64,000 nucleotides of DNA, taken from NCBI RefSeq assembly GCF_047556435.1, contig NZ_CP180210.1, forward strand, positions 992,001 through 1,056,000, given 5' to 3'. The notes under the pieces were generated by a model. The model was not told the DNA's origin. It saw only the letters and a program-made list of their open reading frames with translations, and ran no database searches. Positions 54,066 through 63,471 of the stretch are shown here, in pieces. A program made the translations under genes and the position numbers. Each line of letters begins with the position of its first letter. Positions within the stretch are counted from its first letter, which is position 1. The stretch comes from Alteromonas sp047556435. Lineage in GTDB: Bacteria; Pseudomonadota; Gammaproteobacteria; Enterobacterales; Alteromonadaceae.

Positions 54066-57032
54066 ATGAAAGACTACAAATTGCATCCATTAGCCAGTCA
54101 GTTAAGAGCGGTAATAAAGCCAGCTCCGCTGGCACTGATGCTGATGGCAACGTCATTACAGGCGCAGGAAACTGAGTCAGACGCAGAGCAGGCGGAAACG
54201 CCAAAAGAAGTAGAAGTAATAGAGATTTCCTACGGTTACAGCGCAGTCGAGAAAACCGATCTTACTGGCGCAATAGCCACAGTCGACATTGAAGATGTTA
54301 TAGATCTACCTGCTGGCAACATCATGCAAAACCTGCAGGGCAGGGTGCCAGGCCTTCAGATTACCACTACTGGCAACCCAAGCTCGACTGCGACGGTAAG
54401 AATTCGGGGACAGGGACTGGGTCCACTTGGAAATAATGATCCGCTTTATATCATTGATGGCATACCAACCAAGTCTGGTTTACACGAAATTAACAGCAAC
54501 GACATCGCCGACGTACAAGTGTTGCGCGATGCGGCAGCGGCGAGTATTTACGGGGCCCGCTCAGGAAATGGTGTCATTGTTGTCACCACAAAGAAAGGCC
54601 ATGACGGACTGGACTTTAATTTCCGCTATAACCAGAGCATCGAAGAATACGACTACGACCTGCAGCCTCTGAATACGCTTGAGCGTGGCGCAGTAGTATG
54701 GCAGGCGGCTGTCAATGATGGCTCAAATCCAAATTCCGCAAGCCCGCTTTACACCTTCGACTGGAATCAGAACTTTGAAAACCCGGAATTATATTCGGTC
54801 ATACTGCCAACCTATACTGATCCGGAAAACGTGCAGCGACCGGCTGATACGAGATGGTTTGATGAAGTTACCAGAACATCAAAAGTATCGGATATGAATT
54901 TCTCCGTGGCCGGCGGGAATGACGTTTCAACTTTCTACACCTCATTGGGTTATTTTGAAGCCGAAGGGATCGTGGATGGTTCCAAGTTTGAGCGACTGGC
55001 TTTCAGGTTCAATTCTGAACATGAGGTGGTGGAAGACAAAGTCAAAGTTGGCCAGACGTTTCTGATCACCGATCAGCAAGCCAACCTCATCAACGACCTG
55101 GCGGGGCAAATCCTGGGGTTATCCATCGAGCAGCAGTCCATCGTTCCTGTTTACAACGATGTAGGTGGCTGGGGTGGGCCGGTTCCGGGTATTACCGACA
55201 GAGACAACCCGGTACGAATCATCGAGCAGAATCGTGATAACGACCATACCTACAACAAGGTAATGGCGAACTTTTTTGTCGAGTACACGCCAATCGAAAA
55301 CCTAACGCTAAGAGGTAATGTAGGCGTTGACTACAGTCAGTTTTATTTCCGTAATTTTACTCGCGCATTTACCGCCGGTTCGCTAAGTGGTGGAGATCGA
55401 TTAACGGTAGAAGATAACTGGAATCAAAGCATCATCACCGGCGCGACGGCCACTTACAAACTGGTACTGGATGATCTGCACAAATTCAACTTCCTCGCCG
55501 GTGTAGAGCAAATTAACTATGAGCGTGAATTATCCCGAGGTATCGGTTCTGGCTTCGCTTCCGACGATCGCTCATTTGCCTACCTTTCTCAGGCTACATC
55601 GGATGTACGAGTTGAAGGTGAAGGGGAGACCTGGTCTCTAGACTCACAATTCGCTCGTGTAGACTACAACTACGATAATCGTTACCTCGCATCATTTACG
55701 ATCCGTCGGGATGGCTCTTCAAGATTTGGTGATGCAAATGAGTACGGTAACTTTCCTGCCGCTTCTCTTGGCTGGGTAATTAGTAATGAAGACTTCTTCG
55801 ATATTGATTTTATAAACACGCTGAAACTGAGAGGGAGTTGGGGGGAAACCGGTAACCAGGAGATCCCAACCAACGCTACTGTCACCACCTACATTCCGCG
55901 CTATGCGACCCAATCACTTTTTACAAATCAGCAAGATGAGGGTACCGCATACGACATCACCGGCTCTAACGGTGGCACATTGCCATCGGGTTTTGTGCGA
56001 GCGCAAACGGGTAACCCTGATCTTAAATGGGAGACCTCAACACAAGTAAACGTGGGTGTTGACTTCGAACTGTTTGATAACACTGTTTACGGAAGTTTTG
56101 ACTGGTTCGAAAAAGAAACGCGCGACATTCTCACCCTTACTCAACCCATCGCGACCCTTGGTGAAGGGGCGCAAAAGTGGGTCAATGGCGGCACAATCGA
56201 AAATGCCGGTATTGAACTGGTTCTCGGATATGAGAAGTGGATAGAGACTGGCTTTTTGGAAGATGAATTGTTGGTAGACATTAACTTCAACATGTCTTCT
56301 GCCGAAAATACCGTTACAGCGTTGCCAGAAGATGTAGTGAATTCCTTTGGTGGTAATGGCCAGGATAAAACGATTCTTGGCCGCTCAATAAATTCAGTCT
56401 ATGGATACGTCGCTGACGGTATTTTCCAGAGTCAGGAGGAAGTTGACGCACATGCTACGCAATCTGGCGCAGCGCCGGGCCGGATCCGTTGGCAAGACCT
56501 GGACGGAAATGGTGTGATTGATGAAAACGACCAGGACTTCTTTGCCGACACCGATCCTGACTTTATCTACGGTATGAATTTCACGTTTAAATACAGAGAC
56601 TGGGACTTCAACATGTTCTGGCAGGGCGTGAAAGGCGGACAAATCCGCAATAACTGGCGATTGTTCACTGATTTCACTTCTTTAAACATCGGTTCGAACT
56701 ATGGTGCCCGAACACTCGATGCCTGGACACCTCAGAATACAGACAGCGATGTACCCGCGCTTACTCTGATTGATAACAATGGTGAGGGTCGTCAGTCCAG
56801 CTTCTTCTGGGAAGAGGGAACGTATCTCAAACTACGCAATATCAGTGTTGGCTACACCCCCACGCTGGACTTCATTGAGCGCTTCGGTCTCTCTGACGCA
56901 CGCGTCTACCTGCAAGCGCAGAATCTTCTGACTATCACGCCAGATGGCACATTAAGCGAAGATCCGGAAACCCCTAACGAAGTCTTTCCTGTACCCCGCC
57001 GAATTACTCTCGGGCTGGAAGTTTCTTTTTAA
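54066..57032 (+). CDS. SusC/RagA-type TonB-dependent outer-membrane transporter
   Basis: Outer-membrane transporter of 988 residues with a signal peptide ending near LQAQE. The plug contains GYSAVEKTDLTGAIATVDI, GRVPGLQITTTGNPSSTATV and the SusC signature NDPLYIIDGIPT with VLRDAAAASIYGARSGNGVI. A 22-strand barrel follows, ending LGLEVSF. The carboxypeptidase-regulatory-like N-terminal domain common in Bacteroidota SusC is absent; the plug starts soon after the signal. It pairs with the SusD-like lipoprotein 26 bp downstream and, from the GH32 gene, probably imports fructo-oligosaccharides. ATG 54066 gives a proper signal; an in-frame start at 53988 does not. This family is unusual in gammaproteobacteria. 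Confidence 0.9.
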   Translation: MKDYKLHPLASQLRAVIKPAPLALMLMATSLQAQETESDAEQAETPKEVEVIEISYGYSAVEKTDLTGAIATVDIEDVIDLPAGNIMQNLQGRVPGLQITTTGNPSSTATVRIRGQGLGPLGNNDPLYIIDGIPTKSGLHEINSNDIADVQVLRDAAAASIYGARSGNGVIVVTTKKGHDGLDFNFRYNQSIEEYDYDLQPLNTLERGAVVWQAAVNDGSNPNSASPLYTFDWNQNFENPELYSVILPTYTDPENVQRPADTRWFDEVTRTSKVSDMNFSVAGGNDVSTFYTSLGYFEAEGIVDGSKFERLAFRFNSEHEVVEDKVKVGQTFLITDQQANLINDLAGQILGLSIEQQSIVPVYNDVGGWGGPVPGITDRDNPVRIIEQNRDNDHTYNKVMANFFVEYTPIENLTLRGNVGVDYSQFYFRNFTRAFTAGSLSGGDRLTVEDNWNQSIITGATATYKLVLDDLHKFNFLAGVEQINYERELSRGIGSGFASDDRSFAYLSQATSDVRVEGEGETWSLDSQFARVDYNYDNRYLASFTIRRDGSSRFGDANEYGNFPAASLGWVISNEDFFDIDFINTLKLRGSWGETGNQEIPTNATVTTYIPRYATQSLFTNQQDEGTAYDITGSNGGTLPSGFVRAQTGNPDLKWETSTQVNVGVDFELFDNTVYGSFDWFEKETRDILTLTQPIATLGEGAQKWVNGGTIENAGIELVLGYEKWIETGFLEDELLVDINFNMSSAENTVTALPEDVVNSFGGNGQDKTILGRSINSVYGYVADGIFQSQEEVDAHATQSGAAPGRIRWQDLDGNGVIDENDQDFFADTDPDFIYGMNFTFKYRDWDFNMFWQGVKGGQIRNNWRLFTDFTSLNIGSNYGARTLDAWTPQNTDSDVPALTLIDNNGEGRQSSFFWEEGTYLKLRNISVGYTPTLDFIERFGLSDARVYLQAQNLLTITPDGTLSEDPETPNEVFPVPRRITLGLEVSF

Positions 57033-57058
57033 GCGAACAGGATAATGGATTAAGAATT

Positions 57059-58774
57059 ATGAATCGTATAAGCAAATTTTTGACAACAGGTCTGATAGCG
57101 CTATCGGTCGTTTCTTGCGGCGGAAGTGGTGAATTAGACAGTGAACCGCAAGCGGTACTGACGGAAGACCAGGTGGCAACAACCGAGAATATTGATGCTT
57201 TGGTTATCGCCACCTATTCCTATCTTGGTAATGATCATTACACTGCGCCCAATTTCCTCTGGCCGACGGGAAATCTGCGCGCCGGTGATGCTCACAAGGG
57301 AGGAAATGGTCCCTCTGATATCTTTGCCTATCATGCACTTTCAATGTATGAGCCTTTGGTGCCGGATATGGAATCCTTTCCACCCGATTTAATTGACCTT
57401 AACAATAAGAAATGGACGCGCAACTATACCGGTATATCCCGGGCTAACTCGGCGCTTCAGGTAATCGCAGAGACACCTTCTGGCGAGCTGCCAACGGCAG
57501 ATGAAAAGGCCGCAGAGCTTCGCTTTTTAAGAGCTATTTTTTACTTTGACCTGAAAATTCATCACAAACATATCCCCTGGATTGATGAAACGATGACCCA
57601 GGAAGAAATACTGGCCACGACAAACCGGGATCTCACTGACCAGCAATTGTGGGACAAGATCGCAGCAGACTTCCGCTTTGCGGCGAATAACCTGCCAGAG
57701 GTTCAGCAGGATGTCGGGCGGGCGTCGGCGTTGTCAGCTAAAGCCTATTTAGCCAAGACGTTATTGTATCAGGCGTATGAGCAGGACGAGCTGCACAATG
57801 TTGTGAATATCAACCAGCAAAAGCTTGAGGAAGTAGTGAGCCTGGTTGATGACATTGAAGCCAGTGGACAATATGGTCTGTACGATGACTACGCAGAAAA
57901 CTTCTTATTCGAATTTGAAAATGGCAAGGAATCTGTTTTCGCTATTCAGCGCTCATTAAACGATGGCACTCCTGACGGCAGAGGTTCATGGTCAAGTGCT
58001 TTGAATGCGCCAATGTCAGGTGGTTTCGGTTGCTGTGGCTTTCACGTTCCAACTGAAAACTTCGTCAATGCATTTAAGACTGATAACTCAGGACTTCCGC
58101 GCTTCAGCACGTTTAATGACAGTGTGTACAACGTAAATAACGACTACGTCGACCCACGTCTTGACCACACGGTGGCGATGGAAGGTAAACCATTTAAGTA
58201 CGATCCAGAGCTTATCCACGGTGGCGATAGCTGGGCACGTGCGCCCGGTATTTACGGTAACTATACCGGCATGAAGGATTTAGAGCACCCAGAGTGTGAC
58301 TGCCGGGGCGAGAATGGGCCGTTTCCAATTTTCTCTTTAAATACCGTGTTAATCCGTTATGCAGATGTATTGTTGTGGAAAGCCGAAGCACTCATCGAGC
58401 TGGACCGCTGGGAAGAAGCTACCCCAATTATTAATCGCCTCAGAGAGCGGGCGGCAGCAAGTACGGCCAGATTAAATGACGCGAGCTTATACCGCATTGG
58501 CACCTACGACACGTTTTCCAGTAAAGCGGAAGCGCAGCAGGCATTGCGTTGGGAAAGACGGGTTGAACTTGGCCTGGAAGGGCATCGCTTCTTCGACCTG
58601 GTTCGCTGGGGGATCGCCAAAGAAACCATCGATGAATACCTCACCACTGAGCGTGGCAGAAAACCCTATCTGGAAGATGCAGCGTTTACCAAAAATAAGC
58701 ATGAATACCTCCCAATCCCTAATCAGCAGATTAATTTAAGTGGTGGGATTTATGTACAGAACCCGGGCTATTAA
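57059..58774 (+). CDS. SusD/RagB-type surface glycan-binding lipoprotein
   Basis: Lipoprotein of 571 residues (lipobox ALSVVSC, Cys20) that covers the SusC barrel and binds the glycan. It shows the RagB/SusD pattern: IDALVIATYSYLGNDHYTAP near the N-terminus, TPR-like helices (KAAELRFLRAIFYFDLKIHH; GRASALSAKAYLAKTLLYQA), LIRYADVLLWKAEALIEL and the C-terminal block LRWERRVELGLEGHRFFDLV followed by EYLPIPNQQI. Length is normal. A hairpin overlaps its stop codon. Confidence 0.93.
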   Translation: MNRISKFLTTGLIALSVVSCGGSGELDSEPQAVLTEDQVATTENIDALVIATYSYLGNDHYTAPNFLWPTGNLRAGDAHKGGNGPSDIFAYHALSMYEPLVPDMESFPPDLIDLNNKKWTRNYTGISRANSALQVIAETPSGELPTADEKAAELRFLRAIFYFDLKIHHKHIPWIDETMTQEEILATTNRDLTDQQLWDKIAADFRFAANNLPEVQQDVGRASALSAKAYLAKTLLYQAYEQDELHNVVNINQQKLEEVVSLVDDIEASGQYGLYDDYAENFLFEFENGKESVFAIQRSLNDGTPDGRGSWSSALNAPMSGGFGCCGFHVPTENFVNAFKTDNSGLPRFSTFNDSVYNVNNDYVDPRLDHTVAMEGKPFKYDPELIHGGDSWARAPGIYGNYTGMKDLEHPECDCRGENGPFPIFSLNTVLIRYADVLLWKAEALIELDRWEEATPIINRLRERAAASTARLNDASLYRIGTYDTFSSKAEAQQALRWERRVELGLEGHRFFDLVRWGIAKETIDEYLTTERGRKPYLEDAAFTKNKHEYLPIPNQQINLSGGIYVQNPGY

Positions 58775-58780
58775 GCCCGG
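58763..58780 (+). promoter_or_regulatory. hairpin over the SusD-like stop codon
   Basis: CCGGGCT and AGCCCGG pair over 7 bp around ATTA and include the stop codon. There is no T run, so it more likely protects or partly attenuates the transcript between susCD and the permease gene than ends it. Confidence 0.4.
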
Positions 58781-58815
58781 CGTTCCTTAAGTGTTCAAGA
58801 GGTACGATAAACACC

Positions 58816-60126
58816 ATGAATAAAATAGTTTACTGGTCACTCACTGTGGCGATAGCCGGATTTCTGTTTGGTTTCGATACTGCGGTGATATCCGGTGCGG
58901 ACCAATCCATTCAGGCACTATGGGAAACTACTCCGCTTTTCCACGGGTTATTCGTCATGTCATCGGCGCTGTGGGGAACAGTGATCGGTGCGTTGATGGG
59001 GAACTGGCCTTGCGACCGACTCGGGCGTAAAAAGACGCTGGTTCTTATCGGCGTGCTTTATTTACTCTCTGCAGTAGGTTCGGCCCTTGCCCAGGACCCT
59101 TACACCTTTGCCATTCTCCGTTTCATTGGAGGATTAGGGGTTGGGGTATCTTCTATCGCAGTGCCGGCATACATATCAGAAATTGCGCCAGCGAAGGTAA
59201 GAGGACGGCTGGTAGCGACCTACCAGTTTCAAATTGTGTTTGGGATCCTCGTGGCGTTTCTTTCAAACTACCTGCTCTCCGGCGTGATTATCGAAGACTG
59301 GCGGGTAATGCTGGGGGTTGAGGCCGTTCCTGCTCTTATCTACTTTCTGATGGTACTGAAAGCGCCTGAAAGCCCACGCTGGTTGTTGTTACACCGCAAT
59401 GATGAAGCTGAGGCCCGGCGGGTGTTTCTGGAGCTACAGAGTGAGGATATTGAGCAAACGATTAGCGCGGTAAAGAGTGATAAAGCAGGGCGTGACAAAG
59501 AATCTTTGTTTAAACCTGAATACCGACTTCCAGTGCTACTGGCGTTTTTGCTCGCTGCCTTCAATCAGTTGTCAGGGATTAACTTTATTATCTATTACGC
59601 ACCACGTGTATTTGATATGGCAGGTTTAGACGGTAGCACTGCATTGTTATCTACCGCTGGAGTGGGGCTGGTCAATCTGGTTTTCACCATGATTGGATTG
59701 AGCTTGATAGACCGTCTTGGACGCAAATCACTCATGTATATCGGCTCAATAGGATACATCCTGTCTTTGGCAACCGTGGCCTGGGCTTTCAGTAGTCAGG
59801 TGGGTGGTGCCATTGTCGTAAGTGCAGTGTTTGTCTTCATTGCATCGCATGCTGTGGGGCAGGGAGCCGTCATTTGGGTTTTCATTGCGGAGATTTTTCC
59901 CAACTCTGTGCGCTCTAAAGGTCAGTCTTTAGGAAGCGGCACGCACTGGGTCTTCGCCGCTTTAATCACGCTCGTTATGCCTCAGGTATTAGCCACATTT
60001 ACTGCCACTCAGGTGTTTGGGTTCTTCACGTTCGCTATGTTCTTACAGCTTCTTTTCGTTCGATTCATGATGCCAGAAACGAAAGGGAAAACGCTCGAAG
60101 ACGTCTCCGCAGCGTTATCAAAATAG
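58816..60126 (+). CDS. MFS sugar porter
   Basis: Inner-membrane sugar:H+ symporter of 436 residues with twelve helices. Sugar-porter signatures are all present: GFLFGFDTAVISGA in helix 1, DRLGRKKTLVLIG, RFIGGLGVGVSSIAVPAYIS with APAKVRGRLV, PESPRWLL and PETKGKTLE at the end. In a GH32 locus it most likely takes up fructose or short fructans, as the comparable transporter of the Bacteroides levan locus does. It lies 41 bp after the SusD-like gene and 13 bp before the GH32 gene. Confidence 0.92.
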   Translation: MNKIVYWSLTVAIAGFLFGFDTAVISGADQSIQALWETTPLFHGLFVMSSALWGTVIGALMGNWPCDRLGRKKTLVLIGVLYLLSAVGSALAQDPYTFAILRFIGGLGVGVSSIAVPAYISEIAPAKVRGRLVATYQFQIVFGILVAFLSNYLLSGVIIEDWRVMLGVEAVPALIYFLMVLKAPESPRWLLLHRNDEAEARRVFLELQSEDIEQTISAVKSDKAGRDKESLFKPEYRLPVLLAFLLAAFNQLSGINFIIYYAPRVFDMAGLDGSTALLSTAGVGLVNLVFTMIGLSLIDRLGRKSLMYIGSIGYILSLATVAWAFSSQVGGAIVVSAVFVFIASHAVGQGAVIWVFIAEIFPNSVRSKGQSLGSGTHWVFAALITLVMPQVLATFTATQVFGFFTFAMFLQLLFVRFMMPETKGKTLEDVSAALSK

Positions 60127-60139
60127 AGGCATTTTCATT

Positions 60140-62215
60140 ATGAAAACACTATTAGGTCTTATTATTTCTTCAGCTCTTGTTGGATGTTCCATGAATCAAA
60201 CCAGTCCACTTCCCCATAGCCCGACAAAACATGTCGAGGCTGCCCGTAACGAAGCTTTTCGTCCTCAGGTTCATTTCTCTCCCAATGAAAAATGGATGAA
60301 TGATCCGAATGGCATGTTTTTTCTGGACGGTGAGTATCATTTGTTCTTTCAACACAACCCTGATGCGTCAGTGTGGGGGCCTATGCACTGGGGGCACGCC
60401 GTAAGCAAAGACCTGATGCACTGGGAGGAGCTACCGATAGCGCTTTATCCGGATGAGCTGGGCACCATCTTCTCAGGCAGCGCGGTGGTAGACTGGAATA
60501 ACAGCAGTGGCTTAGGGACCAAAGAGAACCCTCCTATCGTTGCCCTGTATACATACCATAATGCCGAAATGGAAAAGCAGGGGGTAATTGACTATCAAAC
60601 CCAGGCACTTGCTTTCAGCCTGGATAAAGGAAGAACCTGGGAAAAGTATTCAGGTAATCCGGTAATTGAAAACCCGGGCATAAAAGACTTTCGGGATCCA
60701 AAAGTTATGTGGCACGAACCTTCTGAAAAGTGGGTAATGGTGTTAGCGCAAAAAGATCATATAGGCTTTTATAGCTCGGACAATCTGATTGACTGGTCGT
60801 TAGAAAGTACATTTGGTGAAGAAATAGGAAGTCACGGCGGTGTCTGGGAGTGCCCGGAACTACTGCTAATGCCTGTTGAGGGGACGAATGAATCTCGCTA
60901 TGTGTTATTAGTCAGCATTTCTCCTGGCGGCCCCAATGGTGGCTCGGCAACCCAATACTTTGTGGGCGATTTTGACGGTAAAGAGTTTGTTTTGGACTCG
61001 AAGTGGCAAAGCGAACTCGCACCAACTGTAGCAACGTTTCCGCAAGGCACGGTTTTCGATGACTTTGAAAAGGGGGCAGGTAAGTGGACGTCGGAGGGCA
61101 ATGCCTTTGCTGATGCGCCAACTTCTGGTGGGCATGCCACGCAGCCTCCCCCCACTGGTTATTCTGATGAGTTTCTTGTAAATAGTTTCGCTGATGAAGA
61201 TCGCGCTACGGGTACACTTACCTCCGAAGCGTTTACCATCTCCGACCCCTTCATCAACTTCAAAATTGGAGGAGGACATCATCCTGACAGGGTAGGTATT
61301 CAACTTGTGGTTGATGGCGAAGTCGTTAAATCCGAAACAGGAATAAACCGGGAAACGCTCCACTACGCAAGCTGGAATGTCAGCCAGTGGGAGGGCGAGT
61401 CTGCCTTGTTGAGAATCATTGATAATGAGTCAGGAAGCTGGGGGCACACTTATATCGATGATATTGTTTTTGCAAAAGCGCCTGCAACGAACCGTATTGA
61501 GCCCGCGATTTGGCTGGATCACGGCACTGACAATTACGCTGGTGTGACTTTCTTCAATTCGCCGGACAGTAAAGAAAAGCGCCACGTATTTATGGGATGG
61601 ATGAGCAACTGGCTGTATGCCAATGAGGTACCAACAGAAAAATGGCGTAGTGCTATGACATTACCCCGCTCACTGCATCTGGTTGAGACCGCTGAAGGAC
61701 TTCGAGTACGCAGTAAGCTAGTTGAAGAGGTTGATAATTTAGTTGAAGCCTCTGCTGAATCTTCAACACTGGTTACCGGTGAAACAATCAGCCTTTCAGC
61801 CACAGATAACACCGGCAGAGAGTCAGCGCTTCGCTACTCCTTTAAGGTTCAGGGCGAAGCGACTTCACCCGTTTCGATTCGTTTTGAAAACGGACACGGT
61901 GAATTCGTTGATATTGAAATCGATCAACAAAAATCAGTAGTCCTGCTGGACCGAAGTCAGTCTGGAGAAACGTCATTCAATAATCAGTTCGGCAACGTGC
62001 AGGAGGGAGTCCTGACTACGACAAGTGATGCGTTTACTGTAACCGTAGTTGTTGACCGTTCATCACTGGAATTGTTTATTGATGACGGGACAACAGTAAT
62101 GACCTCACTGGTGTTTCCCGAGTCTGTCTACGATACGCTGCGTGTGGGTCCTGACAGCCAGCCCGTGCATCAGATATCCGTTGAACGTTTAGGCTCCGTG
62201 TGGTCTTCTGACTAA
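60140..62215 (+). CDS. GH32 fructan hydrolase lipoprotein with inserted domain
   Basis: Lipoprotein of 691 residues (lipobox SALVGC, Cys16). GH32 active-site groups are the nucleophile Asp55 in WMNDPNG, Asp186 in FRDPKV and the acid/base Glu237 in VWECPEL, so it should cleave levan, inulin or sucrose-type beta-fructosides. The propeller is interrupted at about residues 306-455 by a beta-rich segment (DDFEKGAGKWTSEGNAFADA; GRESINGLE-type strands up to NRIEP) before blade 5 resumes at WLDHGTDNYAG. The C-terminal beta-sandwich (about 540-691) is the usual GH32C. It should act at the cell surface or in the periplasm. Exo/endo mode cannot be read. Confidence 0.92.
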   Translation: MKTLLGLIISSALVGCSMNQTSPLPHSPTKHVEAARNEAFRPQVHFSPNEKWMNDPNGMFFLDGEYHLFFQHNPDASVWGPMHWGHAVSKDLMHWEELPIALYPDELGTIFSGSAVVDWNNSSGLGTKENPPIVALYTYHNAEMEKQGVIDYQTQALAFSLDKGRTWEKYSGNPVIENPGIKDFRDPKVMWHEPSEKWVMVLAQKDHIGFYSSDNLIDWSLESTFGEEIGSHGGVWECPELLLMPVEGTNESRYVLLVSISPGGPNGGSATQYFVGDFDGKEFVLDSKWQSELAPTVATFPQGTVFDDFEKGAGKWTSEGNAFADAPTSGGHATQPPPTGYSDEFLVNSFADEDRATGTLTSEAFTISDPFINFKIGGGHHPDRVGIQLVVDGEVVKSETGINRETLHYASWNVSQWEGESALLRIIDNESGSWGHTYIDDIVFAKAPATNRIEPAIWLDHGTDNYAGVTFFNSPDSKEKRHVFMGWMSNWLYANEVPTEKWRSAMTLPRSLHLVETAEGLRVRSKLVEEVDNLVEASAESSTLVTGETISLSATDNTGRESALRYSFKVQGEATSPVSIRFENGHGEFVDIEIDQQKSVVLLDRSQSGETSFNNQFGNVQEGVLTTTSDAFTVTVVVDRSSLELFIDDGTTVMTSLVFPESVYDTLRVGPDSQPVHQISVERLGSVWSSD

Positions 62216-62238
62216 GTAACAGAGCCTGGGATATTATT

Positions 62239-63471
62239 ATGAAGTGGCAGTCAAACTCAGCATACTGGTCATCAGCACTCACGTTTTTCGCGTTTTTTCT
62301 GACCTGGTCGTTTTGCTATTCCCTTTTTCCGTTATGGTTAAACCAAACTCTTGGGCTAACCGGGAAGGAGACGGGAGTAGTCTTTGCGACCAATGCCATG
62401 GCTGCCTTATTCATAATGCCGGTATATGGTGTCCTTCAGGACAGACTGGGAACCGGTAAGCAGCTTCTGTTTGTGTTGGGCATCCTTATGGCTGGGGTGG
62501 GCCCATTCTTTATCTTTATATACCAGCCGTTGCTGGAATCTTTCTTCCTTCTCGGAGCTGTAGTTGGAGCGGTGTATAGTGCTTTAACATTTGGTGCCGC
62601 AGTAGGTACGCTTGAAGCGTTTATTGAAAGGCTTGGCCGGCAGCATGGTGTAGAGTTCGGTAAAGCCAGATTATGGGGATCGCTGGGTTGGGCCAGCGCT
62701 ACATTTATAGCAGGTGGCCTATTTAATATTGATCCCAGGTTGAACTTTGCGCTTGCGACAATCACCGGGATAGCGTTTATTCTGTGCTTGTTCTGGTTAC
62801 CCAAATCGACACGCCAAACTTCATCAAGAAAGAGCAAAGTTGGATTAAGCGAAGTGTGGTCGCTTTTTCGACAAGGTAAATTCTGGCGGTTAAGCGTATA
62901 TGTGATGGGGGTATCCTGCCTCTATCAGATTTACGACCAGCAATTCCCTATCTATTTTTCATCACTGTTTTCATCCCCGGAAGAAGGAAACAGGTTCTAC
63001 GGTTATCTGAACTCGCTGCAAGTATTTGTTGAAGCCGGAATGATGTTTGTTGCCCCTTACATTGTCAATCGCATTGGACCAAAGCAGGGTTTACTTTTAA
63101 GTGGTGCTATCATGGCGATTCGTATGCTTGCCTCTGGCCTTGTAGCAGACCCTGTGTCTATTTCACTTGTGAAATTGCTACATGCACTGGAGCTTCCGAT
63201 CTTACTCGTAGCTATTTTTAAATATATTGTGGTGAACTTTGATGCAAGGTTATCAGCAACGATTTATCTGATTGGTTTTCATGTTTTTACTCAGGTGGTG
63301 ACAACACTTCTCTCATCACCTGTAGGGGAACTGTACGATGAACTTGGTTTTGCGGACTCCTACTTATTGCTGGGAAGTATTGTAACCGTTAACCTCATTT
63401 TCTCGTTTTGGTTGCTGGAAAACCGACAACAAGCTACTAACCCGGAACCGGCTAAAATGACTGGCGGCTGA
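62239..63471 (+). CDS. LacY/CscB-type oligosaccharide:H+ symporter
   Basis: Inner-membrane permease of 410 residues with twelve helices, of the oligosaccharide:H+ symporter group (LacY, RafB, CscB). Typical are the N-terminal FFLTWSFCYSLFPLWLNQTL, VYGVLQDRLGTGKQLLF, and GVEFGKARLWGSLGWASATF, matching the FGRARMFG-x-x-GWA region of LacY. In this locus sucrose or short fructo-oligosaccharide is the likely cargo. It is 23 bp downstream of GH32, and its 3' end overlaps the convergent LacI gene by 20 bp. Confidence 0.88.
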   Translation: MKWQSNSAYWSSALTFFAFFLTWSFCYSLFPLWLNQTLGLTGKETGVVFATNAMAALFIMPVYGVLQDRLGTGKQLLFVLGILMAGVGPFFIFIYQPLLESFFLLGAVVGAVYSALTFGAAVGTLEAFIERLGRQHGVEFGKARLWGSLGWASATFIAGGLFNIDPRLNFALATITGIAFILCLFWLPKSTRQTSSRKSKVGLSEVWSLFRQGKFWRLSVYVMGVSCLYQIYDQQFPIYFSSLFSSPEEGNRFYGYLNSLQVFVEAGMMFVAPYIVNRIGPKQGLLLSGAIMAIRMLASGLVADPVSISLVKLLHALELPILLVAIFKYIVVNFDARLSATIYLIGFHVFTQVVTTLLSSPVGELYDELGFADSYLLLGSIVTVNLIFSFWLLENRQQATNPEPAKMTGG

